DNA of 64,000 bases from Pseudoalteromonas sp. OOF1S-7 (GCF_022347765.1 NZ_JAKRFZ010000005.1:124001-188000); one strand, 5' to 3'; numbered from the stretch's first letter, positions 49,825 through 58,639 are shown. Program-made: numbers and translations. The notes: a model not told the origin generated them from the sequence alone.

Positions 49825-50175
49825 ATGGACACGGTCTATATCTCGCAATTACACGTCGAGACCATAATAGGAGTTTACGACTTTGAAAAAGAAAGTAAAC
49901 AAAGCCTTTTCTTTGATATAGCGATGAAGACCGATATCTCGACTGCTGCACAGCAGGACGACATTACCCTGGCTGTGGATTATGCCAAGGTCAGCGAGCG
50001 CGTAATTGCGCATACTGAGGCAAGCCGGGTTGAGTTATTAGAAACCCTGGTTGAGCAACTTGCTACTTTGATCTTACAAGAGTTTGCCATTGAGGCAGTG
50101 ACAATTCGGGTGAGTAAACCCGCAGCGGTTCCTCAGGCACAAACTGTTGGCCTGGAAATTACGCGGAACAGATAG
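49825..50175 (+). CDS. folB: dihydroneopterin aldolase
   Basis: A 116-residue folate enzyme that cleaves dihydroneopterin to 6-hydroxymethyl-dihydropterin. The sequence MDTVYISQLHVETIIGVYDFE aligns from its first residue with E. coli FolB; the catalytic Lys is in RVSKPAAVP. The ATG at 49825 with AGGAG upstream was preferred to the ATG five codons earlier. folK follows one base after the stop. Confidence 0.93.
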   Translation: MDTVYISQLHVETIIGVYDFEKESKQSLFFDIAMKTDISTAAQQDDITLAVDYAKVSERVIAHTEASRVELLETLVEQLATLILQEFAIEAVTIRVSKPAAVPQAQTVGLEITRNR

Positions 50176-50176
50176 T

Positions 50177-50665
50177 ATGGCGCATGTTTTTATCAGTATT
50201 GGTTCAAATGTTGATCGTGACCGTCACTTCCGTCAGGGGTTGACGGCACTTATTCGCTATTTTCCGAACTTCGTTCATTCAGATGTCTATGAGAGTGAGC
50301 CTGTAGGATTTAACGGTAAGAATTTTTATAATTCCGTGTTTGCTACCCACACAGAGATGCCACTGCCGGCTCTGTGTGCTTTGCTAAAACAGATAGAACG
50401 CGATAATGGCAGGACGCCTCAGGATAAGAAGTTCAGTCCCAGAACACTGGATCTGGATATTCTGTTTTACGACGATAAGATCTGTGATGCGCCGGCGCAA
50501 CTGCCGCGAGATGAGATCACCAAGAATGCATTTGTCTTAAGACCGCTGGCCGAAATAGCGCCTGAGTTTGTTCATCCCGTGTTAGGCCGCAGTATTGCTG
50601 AGATCTGGCAGGCGTATGACAACCACACACAAAAGTTATGGAAAGTGGAGTTTTCCTTACCATGA
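50177..50665 (+). CDS. folK: hydroxymethyldihydropterin pyrophosphokinase
   Basis: A 162-residue HPPK that pyrophosphorylates the FolB product. Motifs [13 protein letters not shown], and the metal-binding [12 protein letters not shown], are intact. It overlaps uppP by four bases (ATGA), giving a folB-folK-uppP operon. Confidence 0.94.
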   Translation: MAHVFISIGSNVDRDRHFRQGLTALIRYFPNFVHSDVYESEPVGFNGKNFYNSVFATHTEMPLPALCALLKQIERDNGRTPQDKKFSPRTLDLDILFYDDKICDAPAQLPRDEITKNAFVLRPLAEIAPEFVHPVLGRSIAEIWQAYDNHTQKLWKVEFSLP

Positions 50666-51465
50666 GTATCATTGAAATAATTGTACTGGCGTTGATCCAG
50701 GGATTAACGGAGTTTTTGCCTATTTCCAGCTCGGCGCATCTGATTTTGCCATCGCAGATATTAGGCTGGCAGGATCAGGGCCTGGCATTTGATGTCGCCG
50801 TTCACGTCGGATCATTGGCTGCGGTACTGATTTACTTTCGTAAAGAAGTGGCAGATATACTGAGCGCCTGGTTTAAATCGTTCGGTAAGCAAGGCACGAC
50901 GGATGACAGTCGGCTGGGTTGGTGGATCATAGTGGCCACCATTCCGGGTCTGGTCATCGGGTTTTTGGCCAAAGATCTGGTTGAAGACTTTTCCCGCAGT
51001 GCCTGGGTGATTGCAGCAACGACGGTCATTTTTGGCTTGTTGCTGTGGTACGCTGACGTCACTGCAAAACAAACGAAAACCATCTATCAGCTTAACTGGC
51101 GCAGTGCCCTGATCATTGGCTTCGCTCAGGTGATAGCCGCTTTATTGCCGGGAACGTCTCGCTCGGGGATCACCATGACGGCAGGCATGATGCTGGGCCT
51201 GAACAAGCAAAGCGCAGCCCGTTTTTCATTTTTGATGTCAATCCCGATTATTGCTGCGGCAGGTGGCTATTACACGCTGAAACTGGCCACTGGTGATGAG
51301 CTAATCGACTGGAACGCCATTATTACAGGGGCGGTGTTGTCGTTTGTCGCCGCCTATGCGTGTATTCATTTCTTCCTGAAAGTGATTGAGCGGATGGGTA
51401 TGTTGCCGTTTGTGATCTATCGGTTGTTGCTGGGCCTGTTCCTGGTGATTTTCCTGATGGTTTAA
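50662..51465 (+). CDS. uppP: undecaprenyl-diphosphate phosphatase
   Basis: A 267-residue integral membrane phosphatase that regenerates undecaprenyl phosphate for cell-wall synthesis. Its two catalytic motifs are [15 protein letters not shown] and [13 protein letters not shown], within about eight helices. The family member BacA confers bacitracin resistance when overproduced. It is ended by a terminator hairpin. Confidence 0.95.
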   Translation: MSIIEIIVLALIQGLTEFLPISSSAHLILPSQILGWQDQGLAFDVAVHVGSLAAVLIYFRKEVADILSAWFKSFGKQGTTDDSRLGWWIIVATIPGLVIGFLAKDLVEDFSRSAWVIAATTVIFGLLLWYADVTAKQTKTIYQLNWRSALIIGFAQVIAALLPGTSRSGITMTAGMMLGLNKQSAARFSFLMSIPIIAAAGGYYTLKLATGDELIDWNAIITGAVLSFVAAYACIHFFLKVIERMGMLPFVIYRLLLGLFLVIFLMV

Positions 51466-51471
51466 TCGGAT

Positions 51472-51499
51472 ATAAAGCGGGTATATTTACCCGCTTTAT
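51472..51499. terminator. bidirectional terminator between uppP and the GNAT gene
   Basis: A perfect 12-bp stem ATAAAGCGGGTA (51472-51483) and TACCCGCTTTAT (51488-51499), with a TATT loop. Confidence 0.85.
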
Positions 51500-51501
51500 C
51501 G

Positions 51502-52038
51502 TTATACCGATTTTCGATAATACACCACATCCATAGGTCCTTCAGGGCCTTCATGAATACCTTCTCGTAAGAAGGTCATGGATAGTTTTTTCATGATGTT
51601 AATTGAACCCAGGTTCCCTTTGAGTGCCTCTGCGCTCAGATAATCCATTTTATCCTGTTCAGCAAGGTGCTTGGCGATGTGTCTGGCAGCTTCGGTTGCA
51701 TAGCCTTTCCCCCAGGCAATTTGTTTGAAGCGCCAGCCTATTTCGAGATCTCGCTCGTCCATTTCACCGTTAAAGAAATACATGGGCCGGATCAAAATCC
51801 AGCCCAGGAAAGTGTCGTCGTCAATCAGGCTGCAATGCCACAGGCCCCAGCCCTGCTGTGGGTTGGTAAATTTGGCCAGGCGCGGCAGGTAAAATTGCTC
51901 AATTTGCTCGCGAGAAGTCGGCTGCCCGTTGGTGATGTAGCGCATCACTGCGGGGTCGCTGTCGAGTTCTGTCAGCAAGTCAGCGTCTTGCTGAGTCATT
52001 AAACGGTATTGTAAACGAGCTGAAGGAGCAATTGTCAC
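51502..52038 (-). CDS. GNAT-family N-acetyltransferase
   Basis: A 178-residue acetyltransferase of the RimJ/RimL-like group. The acetyl-CoA loop is QIAWGKGYATEAARH. A substrate protein or small molecule cannot be named. The start is a GTG that directly follows the stop of the upstream secreted-protein gene (TAAGTG), so translation is probably coupled. Confidence 0.85.
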   Translation of the reverse strand: MTIAPSARLQYRLMTQQDADLLTELDSDPAVMRYITNGQPTSREQIEQFYLPRLAKFTNPQQGWGLWHCSLIDDDTFLGWILIRPMYFFNGEMDERDLEIGWRFKQIAWGKGYATEAARHIAKHLAEQDKMDYLSAEALKGNLGSINIMKKLSMTFLREGIHEGPEGPMDVVYYRKSV

Positions 52039-52392
52039 TTATTTACACCACATAGTATCGCACATGTATACTTGCGTAACTTTCGGATACTTGCTGTTTG
52101 CATCGTGACTGTAGCAACCGCGCAATTCCAGAAACATTTTTTGGCCAGAAAATTTAGCTGCGAGCAAAGAGGAGTAAATATGTTGGGCACCGTCGGTGCG
52201 CAAATCCAAATGGTACCATTTGGCACTGGTTGGCGATGATGTACACTCCGTAAGTTCGTTCATTGTAGATAACTTAATACGCGCAGCATTGTGGCTAACG
52301 GTCATATCTTTAATTGTTGCAACTTGTGTGTAAGCGGTTGCATTGGCAAATAAAGGTGAGAATAAAAGTGCGGCTGCAATTATTTTTTTCAT
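52039..52392 (-). CDS. small secreted four-Cys protein, hypothetical
   Basis: A 117-residue exported protein: signal peptide MKKIIAAALLFSPLFANA, then a mature domain with four Cys (Cys50 and three in the C-terminal third, RGCYS, YMCD and WCK), likely two disulfides. I do not recognise the family. The ATG at 52392 has GGAG upstream; an ATG five codons earlier is less likely. It forms a two-gene unit with the GNAT gene. Confidence 0.65.
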   Translation of the reverse strand: MKKIIAAALLFSPLFANATAYTQVATIKDMTVSHNAARIKLSTMNELTECTSSPTSAKWYHLDLRTDGAQHIYSSLLAAKFSGQKMFLELRGCYSHDANSKYPKVTQVYMCDTMWCK

Positions 52393-52535
52393 AAAATTCG
52401 ACTCCATTTCGATAGTAATTATTCAACAAGCCATTATAGGGAAGTTTGTATTTGAAAAGTAGCCTTGGGTTATGAATAGTTCATTTGAGCACTGCTTTTT
52501 GTTAAAATTGCCATTTTGACGCAAAAGAGAGCACA

Positions 52536-53204
52536 GTGGAAAACTCGGTACTGGCATTACGAGCTCAACAAATCGCATCCGCGCGGCGGGAATTCAAGGC
52601 CCGGGGATCAAAATTACCTCGCTGTGAGCGGTGTTTACTGGCTGAACCTCTTTGTATTTGTACAGGTGTTCAGGTAGCGAAATGCGACAGTGCGGTGTGT
52701 TTGCTCATGTATCATAATGAGAGTTTTAAACCTTCTAATACCGGTCGCCTGATAGCCGATATTGTCCCAGATAACCATGCGTTTCGCTGGGACCGCACCG
52801 ATCCTGAGCCGCGTTTACTGGCTTTGTTGGCCGATCCCAGGTATCAGCCTGTGGTGGTGTTCCCGGCTGATAATGTCGAGCCGCAGCGCGTGGTCAATCG
52901 GGTCACACGACAAAGCGGTAAAGTGCCGCTGTACATTTTTCTCGATGGGACCTGGCGTGAAGCGAAAAAGATGTTTCGCAAAAGCCCTTATCTGGATAAG
53001 TTTCCGGTTTTATCCGTCACGCCTGAAAGTTTATCCGACTACAAACTCCGGGTAGCGCCGCATGCCCATCAGCTTGGGACGGCAGAAGTCGCCTGTGTGG
53101 TGTTGGCAGAAAACGGCGAGACGCAGGCTGCTGACTATCTGACCCGGCATTTTGTGGATTTTCGTGATGCTTATCTGAAAGGAAAGAAAAGTAAATTGAC
53201 TTGA
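52536..53204 (+). CDS. tapT: tRNA-uridine aminocarboxypropyltransferase (DTW domain)
   Basis: A 222-residue SPOUT-related enzyme that adds the 3-amino-3-carboxypropyl group of SAM to U47 of tRNA (acp3U). It closely follows E. coli TapT (YfiP): zinc-type CERCLLAEPLCIC, KPSNTGRLIADI, FLDGTWREAKKMFRKSPYL with the DTW motif in DGTW form. The start is GTG. It converges on the CsrB-like RNA gene. Confidence 0.9.
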   Translation: MENSVLALRAQQIASARREFKARGSKLPRCERCLLAEPLCICTGVQVAKCDSAVCLLMYHNESFKPSNTGRLIADIVPDNHAFRWDRTDPEPRLLALLADPRYQPVVVFPADNVEPQRVVNRVTRQSGKVPLYIFLDGTWREAKKMFRKSPYLDKFPVLSVTPESLSDYKLRVAPHAHQLGTAEVACVVLAENGETQAADYLTRHFVDFRDAYLKGKKSKLT

Positions 53205-53225
53205 GTGTTAACGCTCGTCGGAATA

Positions 53226-53612
53226 AGAAGAGCGCGACCCTTACGGGCCGCGCTTGACGGAATCTTCTAAATAGCATCCTGCTATGTTGATGAGATCAAC
53301 TCCTTACATGCTCGTCCATGTCTCGCCTTGCGTTGTCATTCTGCGAGATGTACATCCTGTACTGTCCATAAAGCAATCAGCGCTCCTATTTGCTGACTAA
53401 ATCCATGCTAACCATCCATTGTGTCGTCATCCTGACTCGTTCCAGTCTCCCTGTGTTCCAATGCACCATCCACCTGTGCATCAACGTCCTTACTTAATCG
53501 GCATGTCCTGTTGTCCGAAGCCTAGTCCTAGTTCCTGACAGTCCTACCGCACAAACTCCCTGACCAGCAACTCAATCCGTTTCCCTGTTGCTTTGTGCTC
53601 TCCCCTTGAGAT
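53226..53612 (-). ncRNA. csrB: CsrB-type regulatory RNA
   Basis: A roughly 390-base RNA gene read from the minus strand, with no ORF. It carries about 23 GGA motifs (seen as TCC on the plus strand from 53277 to 53603), many in AGGA, CAGGA or GGGA contexts between short stems, the hallmark of CsrB/CsrC/RsmZ RNAs that titrate the translational regulator CsrA. The 3' end is a GC stem (53231-53236 with 53249-53254, extended by CCC/GGG) and a CTTCTTATT tail. A -10 TATACT (53624-53619) and weak -35 CTGTTA (53647-53642) with 17-base spacing set the 5' end near 53612. The ends are approximate. Confidence 0.85.
53231..53254 (-). terminator. terminator of the CsrB-type RNA
   Basis: The stem AGCGCG (53231-53236), CCC/GGG extension with one mismatch, and CGCGCT (53249-53254), has a U-rich 3' tail on the minus strand. 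Confidence 0.75.
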
Positions 53613-53618
53613 GACTAA

Positions 53619-53647
53619 AGTATATGAGAGTCTGGGTGAGATAACAG
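53619..53647 (-). promoter_or_regulatory. promoter of the CsrB-type RNA
   Basis: On the minus strand, -10 TATACT (53624-53619) with -35 CTGTTA (53647-53642), spacer 17 bases. The poor -35 box suits an activator-dependent promoter. Confidence 0.6.
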
Positions 53648-53771
53648 CACGAAAAAACGCTTTGAAATTCAGATAAAAAAGTTAGTTGTAAAAAAACTTG
53701 TTATCTAACAAAGACCTTTTTATATTTTGTTGATAAAGTCAGCGTTATCTTCATAGATAGCGACATGCCTA

Positions 53772-53787
53772 GTGAGAGATCTCTCAC
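53772..53787. promoter_or_regulatory. GacA/UvrY-type binding palindrome
   Basis: A perfect 16-base palindrome, GTGAGAGATCTCTCAC. Its core AGAGATCTCT equals the centre of the GacA/UvrY/VarA consensus TGTAAGAGATCTCTTACA. It lies about 165 bases upstream of the CsrB-like transcription start, the kind of distance seen for UvrY at E. coli csrB, so regulation by a BarA/UvrY-type system is likely. Confidence 0.65.
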
Positions 53788-53875
53788 AACCAAATGTCCG
53801 TATGTCGCTATTTAATAAAATTGCAATATGTTGAACTATCGGCTGTATTTTGCCGGGATCCGGGTTACCATAGCC

Positions 53876-53890
53876 TGAGAATAGTTATTG
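53876..53890. promoter_or_regulatory. candidate Fur box before fbpA
   Basis: TGAGAATAGTTATTG matches the 7-1-7 Fur consensus at 10 of 14 arm positions and lies 18 bases before the fbpA ATG. Further GTTAT repeats follow. Iron repression is expected for such transporters. Confidence 0.5.
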
Positions 53891-53908
53891 TTATTATTTG
53901 GAGCTTAT

Positions 53909-54913
53909 ATGAAAAGTGCAATTGCAACTCTGCTTGCTGCTGTAACCAGCTTGTCTGCTGTCGCCGCGGACGAAGTGAACATCTATTCCTATCGCCAACC
54001 TTTTTTAATTCAGCCTATCCTGGATGATTTTACCAAACAAACAGGCATTAAAACTAACGTGGTGTTCGCGAAAAAAGGCCTGATTGAGCGGGTAAAGCGT
54101 GAAGGCAAACACGGCCGGGCCGATTTGGTACTGACGTCAAACTTCAGCGCCATGATCCAGTTAGAAGAGCTGGGGCTGACCAACCCGATTGAGAGCGGCA
54201 CGGTGGATAAAAATATCCCGGCTAGCTTTCGTGATCCGGATGGCCACTGGGTTGCCCTGACCAAACGTGTACGTAACGTCTATTCGTCGAAAGACAGAGC
54301 GGGTAAGTTGACCAGTCTGAGCTATGAAGAACTGGCTAGCCCTAAATACAAAGGTAAAATCTGTACACGCTCTGGTAAACACCCCTATAACCTGGGTCTG
54401 GTGGCGTCTATGATTGCCCACCACGGCGAAGCTGAAACCAAAACCTGGCTGCAAGGCGTGAAAGCTAATCTGGCGCGTAAGCCACAGGGAAATGACCGCG
54501 CACAGGTAAAAGCTGTTAAAGAAGGACTGTGTGACCTGGCACTGGGTAACAGCTACTACTTTGGCAAAATGCTTGAAGACAGCAAACAAAAAGCCTGGGC
54601 TGATGCGGTTTACATTAACTTCCCAAATCAGAGCGACCGTGGCTCACACCTTAACGTTTCGGGTGTGGTAATGACCAAGTACTCGAAAAACAAAGAAAAT
54701 GCCTTGAAACTGATCGAGTTTATGACCGACAATAAAGCCCAGAACATGTACGCCTCGATGAATATGGAATATCCGGTTAAACCGGGCGTCGAATTGTCGA
54801 AACTAGTGGCATCCTGGGGCACCTTTAAGGAAGACAGCTTACCTTTGTCCGAGATCAGTAAATACCGTCCGATGGCGCTTAAGCTCATCGATGAGGTAAA
54901 ATTTGACCTGTAA
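53909..54913 (+). CDS. fbpA: ferric iron ABC transporter, substrate-binding protein
   Basis: A 334-residue periplasmic binding protein of the FbpA/FutA/IdiA type. A signal peptide (MKSAIATLLAAVTSLSAVAA) precedes the family opening EVNIYSYRQPFLIQPILDDF. The Tyr pair in GNSYYFG is a known iron-ligand region. The ATG at 53909 has TTGGAGC upstream; the in-frame start at 53888 lies within the Fur-like site. The permease gene starts directly after the stop. Confidence 0.93.
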   Translation: MKSAIATLLAAVTSLSAVAADEVNIYSYRQPFLIQPILDDFTKQTGIKTNVVFAKKGLIERVKREGKHGRADLVLTSNFSAMIQLEELGLTNPIESGTVDKNIPASFRDPDGHWVALTKRVRNVYSSKDRAGKLTSLSYEELASPKYKGKICTRSGKHPYNLGLVASMIAHHGEAETKTWLQGVKANLARKPQGNDRAQVKAVKEGLCDLALGNSYYFGKMLEDSKQKAWADAVYINFPNQSDRGSHLNVSGVVMTKYSKNKENALKLIEFMTDNKAQNMYASMNMEYPVKPGVELSKLVASWGTFKEDSLPLSEISKYRPMALKLIDEVKFDL

Positions 54914-56545
54914 ATGCAATTAAAACAAAGTCTGTCCCCGTGGCAGTGTATGGCGTGGTTGATAGGTATTGGCCTGTCAATCCCGCTGGCATTTCTGATT
55001 TTCGAAGCGCTGCAAGGTGAGTCGGAAGTATTCAGCCATTTATGGCAGAGTGTATTGTGGGACTATACCCGTAATACAATTGCGCTGATCGCCGGTGTCG
55101 TGGTGCTTAGTGCGTTAATTGCCCTGCCGCTGGGGTGGTTAACGGCCTACTGTCGTTTCCCCGGCAAACGGGTATTTGAGTGGGCATTGATGCTCCCCCT
55201 GGCGCTGCCCGCTTACATTATCGCCTATGTCTATACCGATCTACTGGATTATGCAGGTCCGGTCCAGATCTGGTTACGTCAGCAGTTTGGCTGGCAGGGG
55301 CCGGATGATTACTGGTTTTTTGACCTGCGTACTTTGCCCGGCGCCATTGTGATGATAGCCCTGGTGCTGTATCCCTATCTGTATTTGATCTTCAAAACCG
55401 CTTTGCGCGAGCAGTCTTTTAAACTGGTGCAGGCCAGTCAGCTGATGGGTATGAGCCCTGCGCAAAGTTTCTTTAAAGTGAGCCTGCCGTTATCTCGTGG
55501 CGCGATAGTTGCGGCACTGGCGCTGATCAGCATGGAAACCATGGCCGACTTCGCCACCGTACACTATTTTGCCGTAAGCACCCTGACAACGGCCGTGTAT
55601 GACACCTGGCTGGGTTATTACTCGCTGACTGCCGCCGCCAAGATTTCAGGCATTATGCTGCTGTTTTTATTTGTCGCACTGTTACTTGAACGTATGAGTC
55701 GCAAAACCCAGGTGGTGCACGAGCGCCAGTCCGGGGTGAATGACACCCACCTTTATGATTTAACCGGTTATCAGGGGTGGCTGGCCTGGGGATTTTGTAT
55801 GCTGATCCTCAGTGTGGCGTTTTTTGTGCCCGTTGGTATATTGCTCAACTATGCCTGGCATTATTTCGAGCAAGCCTGGAATGCCGAGTTTTTCAATTAT
55901 GCGCTGCAAAGCTTACAGATCAGTCTGTATGTGAGCGTAATTGCGATGCTGGTCAGTTTACTGGTGGTCTACTATCAGCGCATTGAGCCGGGCAAGCTGA
56001 CTAATCTACCGGGGCGTTTTGCCAGTACCGGCTATGCCTTACCGGGTACTGTGCTGGCGATTGCCGTGTTGCTGCCACTGACCTTGTTTGATACCAAGCT
56101 CAATGACTGGCTGGATGGCAGTGGTTTTGAGCCAGGTTTGTTACTCAGTGGCACCTTGTTTGCCATGATTTTTGCTTACGTGGTGCGCTTTTATGCCATT
56201 GCGCATGGGGCAGTGGAGTCCAGCTTTGTGCGGATCAGCCCAAGCATTGATATGGCCAGCCTGTCACTCGGGAAAGGGCGCTTTCAGACGTTGACTCAGG
56301 TGCATATGCCGCTGCTTAAGCGAGGTTTGCTGACAGCTGGCCTGCTGGTCTTTATCGAATGTATGAAAGAATTGCCCGCAGCGCTGTTACTGCGCCCGTT
56401 TAATTTTGAAACCCTGGCCACCCATGTTTATCAGTATGTCAGCGATGAGCAACTGGAGCTGGCCTCGATATCCGCTTTGTTTATCGTGCTGGTAGGACTT
56501 GTCCCCTTATACTGGGTTAATCGCTCAATGGAACAACATAACTAA
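54914..56545 (+). CDS. fbpB: ferric iron ABC transporter, permease
   Basis: A 543-residue fused permease with two binding-protein-dependent transport modules (about 60-250 and 330-530) and some twelve membrane helices. EAA-loop motifs for contact with the ATPase are present (QLMGMSPAQSFFKVSLPLSRG; SLGKGRFQTLTQVHMPLL). No gap separates it from fbpA, and it overlaps fbpC by one base. Confidence 0.93.
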   Translation: MQLKQSLSPWQCMAWLIGIGLSIPLAFLIFEALQGESEVFSHLWQSVLWDYTRNTIALIAGVVVLSALIALPLGWLTAYCRFPGKRVFEWALMLPLALPAYIIAYVYTDLLDYAGPVQIWLRQQFGWQGPDDYWFFDLRTLPGAIVMIALVLYPYLYLIFKTALREQSFKLVQASQLMGMSPAQSFFKVSLPLSRGAIVAALALISMETMADFATVHYFAVSTLTTAVYDTWLGYYSLTAAAKISGIMLLFLFVALLLERMSRKTQVVHERQSGVNDTHLYDLTGYQGWLAWGFCMLILSVAFFVPVGILLNYAWHYFEQAWNAEFFNYALQSLQISLYVSVIAMLVSLLVVYYQRIEPGKLTNLPGRFASTGYALPGTVLAIAVLLPLTLFDTKLNDWLDGSGFEPGLLLSGTLFAMIFAYVVRFYAIAHGAVESSFVRISPSIDMASLSLGKGRFQTLTQVHMPLLKRGLLTAGLLVFIECMKELPAALLLRPFNFETLATHVYQYVSDEQLELASISALFIVLVGLVPLYWVNRSMEQHN

Positions 56546-57576
56546 TGCCAAGTTTAGAAATTCAATCGTTAAACTATCATTATGATGGTCACCCGGTGAT
56601 CCAGCAGCTTGATTTGACGGTAGCTGAGAACGAAATTGTCTGCCTACTCGGTGCCAGTGGCTGTGGCAAAACCACAACTCTGAAAGCAATCGCAGGCCTG
56701 TTGCATCCCCAGCAGGGGGAGATCCGTATTAATGGCAAAAGTGTCAGCAGCGAGCGGCATTTTGTGGCACCTCAGCATCGCAACATTGGTATGATGTTTC
56801 AGGATTATGCATTGTTTCCGCATCTGACTGTGGCGCAGAACATTGCCTTTGGCCTGACCAAGCTCAGTAAGTCGGAAAAACAAAATCGCGTGGCGCACAT
56901 GCTGGGGCTGGTGCATCTGGAAGGCTATGCCGAGCGCTTCCCGCATGAATTGTCCGGTGGTCAGCAGCAGCGTGTGGCCATTGCCAGGGCGCTTGCCTAC
57001 CACCCTAACTTGTTACTGCTGGATGAACCTTTTTCTAATATTGATGCGCAGGTGCGCTTTCAGCTGATCAAAGATATTCGCGATATTATTAAAGATCAGC
57101 AGGTATCGGCGATTTTTGTCAGCCATTCCAAAGATGAAGCGTTTGCCTTTGCCGACCGGCTCGCCATCATGCATCAGGGGCAAATTGCCCAGTTAGGCAC
57201 GCCCAAAGAGCTGTTCCAGCATCCAAGTAGTCGCCAGGTGGCAGAATTTCTGGGGCAGGGTGCTTACGTGGCTGCACAGCGCCACAATGGGGCTCAGGTT
57301 GAAACCGCGTTTGGCTCAGTGGAGTCTCTGATTGATATCCAGAGCTCGGCCCGGGCCGGGCAGATTTACCTCAGACCCAGCCACATCGAGCTGTTTAATG
57401 CTGAACAGGGGCAGGTCGAAGTAGCGCAACATCGCTTTGTCGGGACCGAGTATCTGTATGCCATCGAGCTGGAAGGTCAGATGTTAGAAGTGGCCATGCC
57501 CTCTGATAAACCACTGGATCTCAGCAGGCCGGTGAGTTTGAAAATTAAGCCCCATGCGATAAACTTCTTTTCTTAA
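56545..57576 (+). CDS. fbpC: ferric iron ABC transporter, ATP-binding protein
   Basis: A 343-residue ATPase: Walker A GASGCGKTT, Q-loop MMFQDYALFPHL, signature LSGGQQQRVAIARA, Walker B LLLLDEPF, and a C-terminal TOBE-like regulatory domain (about 270-340). It powers Fe(III) import with FbpA and FbpB. A GGGCGT/ACGCCC hairpin (57630-57649) follows. Confidence 0.93.
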   Translation: MPSLEIQSLNYHYDGHPVIQQLDLTVAENEIVCLLGASGCGKTTTLKAIAGLLHPQQGEIRINGKSVSSERHFVAPQHRNIGMMFQDYALFPHLTVAQNIAFGLTKLSKSEKQNRVAHMLGLVHLEGYAERFPHELSGGQQQRVAIARALAYHPNLLLLDEPFSNIDAQVRFQLIKDIRDIIKDQQVSAIFVSHSKDEAFAFADRLAIMHQGQIAQLGTPKELFQHPSSRQVAEFLGQGAYVAAQRHNGAQVETAFGSVESLIDIQSSARAGQIYLRPSHIELFNAEQGQVEVAQHRFVGTEYLYAIELEGQMLEVAMPSDKPLDLSRPVSLKIKPHAINFFS

Positions 57577-57629
57577 GGCATAACAATTCGTTACATTAGC
57601 TAATAGCAATTTAGATAAGTGCGGTGGCC

Positions 57630-57649
57630 GGGCGTGTATAGATACGCCC
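57630..57649 (+). terminator. hairpin after fbpC
   Basis: A 6-bp stem GGGCGT (57630-57635) and ACGCCC (57644-57649), followed by AAAAG rather than a T-run, so it is a weak terminator or mRNA-end structure. Confidence 0.4.
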
Positions 57650-57718
57650 AAAAGAAACGAGCTCAACCGCACCATTCGGGTTTAGTATGGCGCGTTGATT
57701 TAATGATAGGAAGGGGTG

Positions 57719-58633
57719 ATGGCGCAAGCACAATCAGGGGTATGTGCCGAGGCAAATCTACACGGTTTGCACTTGTTTTTTAACGTACTGGATGGTCACG
57801 ATGAGGCAGTGCGCTCGGCGCTCAGCCAGGCGGGCAGGTTGCAGGATGAACTCAGTGACCGTTTTTCTGAGGCCATGCTCAGCAGCTTTGTCGCCATAGG
57901 TGCCCAGTACTGGCCGCATATCTATCCCGAGTTTATTCCGCCGCAGCTGAAAAGTTTTCCCCTGATCAAAAGCAGTGAGCATTTGTGCCATAGTCAGCCA
58001 TTCGACTTACTCTATGTGATCCGCTCAGACAGAGAAGACGTCAATCACCTGTTTGCCCAGAGTGTGCTGCACATGTTATCCGGGGGCGTCGAGCTGGTGG
58101 CCCAGGTGCGCGCCTTTCGTTTTCTTGACGGGCGGGACTTTAATGGCTTTGTCTATGGTGCCGATATTCCCCATGGCCGCTTTAAACGCCAGGTTGCCTT
58201 AGTGAGCAATCCGGGAGGGCTTGACGATCAGGGCAGCTATATTCATGTCCAGCGCACTCAGTTTGACCTGACCCGCTGGCAGGCGTTGCCGCTGTCGGAT
58301 CAGGAACAGCTGATGGGGCGCACCCGCCTTGATAACCTGTTGATTGACGATGCGCCGCCGTACAACCATGCCCGGCTCAATGAGATTAAAGACAGTGAAG
58401 GTAAACCTCTGCTGTTGAATCAAAGTATGCCCTATGGCGATGTCTATGAGCAGGGTAGTTTATGGCTTAGCTGCGCCGCGAAAGGGGATGCGTTTGAGCA
58501 GCTGTTACACAGTCGCTTTGGCTTGTCGGGGGATGGAGATTACGATCCGCTGCTGGATTATTCCCAGGGCGATATGGGGGCGGCATTCTTTGCGCCATCG
58601 CTGCAGTTTTTACAGCAAATGGCGCAGTCTTAA
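57719..58633 (+). CDS. Dyp-type peroxidase homologue, distal residues missing
   Basis: A 304-residue protein aligning along its length with E. coli YfeX. The proximal haem His217 (YNHARLN) matches YfeX His215. The GxxDG motif reads GFVYG, so the catalytic Asp (YfeX Asp143) is Tyr146, and the distal Arg (YfeX Arg232, RQSLPYG) is Asn234 in NQSMPYG. Haem may still bind, but ordinary peroxidase chemistry is doubtful. The ATG at 57719 follows GGAAGGGG. It lies 142 bases after fbpC, and Dyp-type proteins often travel with iron transport genes. Confidence 0.85.
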   Translation: MAQAQSGVCAEANLHGLHLFFNVLDGHDEAVRSALSQAGRLQDELSDRFSEAMLSSFVAIGAQYWPHIYPEFIPPQLKSFPLIKSSEHLCHSQPFDLLYVIRSDREDVNHLFAQSVLHMLSGGVELVAQVRAFRFLDGRDFNGFVYGADIPHGRFKRQVALVSNPGGLDDQGSYIHVQRTQFDLTRWQALPLSDQEQLMGRTRLDNLLIDDAPPYNHARLNEIKDSEGKPLLLNQSMPYGDVYEQGSLWLSCAAKGDAFEQLLHSRFGLSGDGDYDPLLDYSQGDMGAAFFAPSLQFLQQMAQS

Positions 58634-58639
58634 CCGTTA

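Noticed and set aside
53794..54027. ORF starting before fbpA in another frame
   Set aside because: It is a frame shadow over the fbpA leader and signal peptide; the fbpA frame has the ribosome site and domain match.
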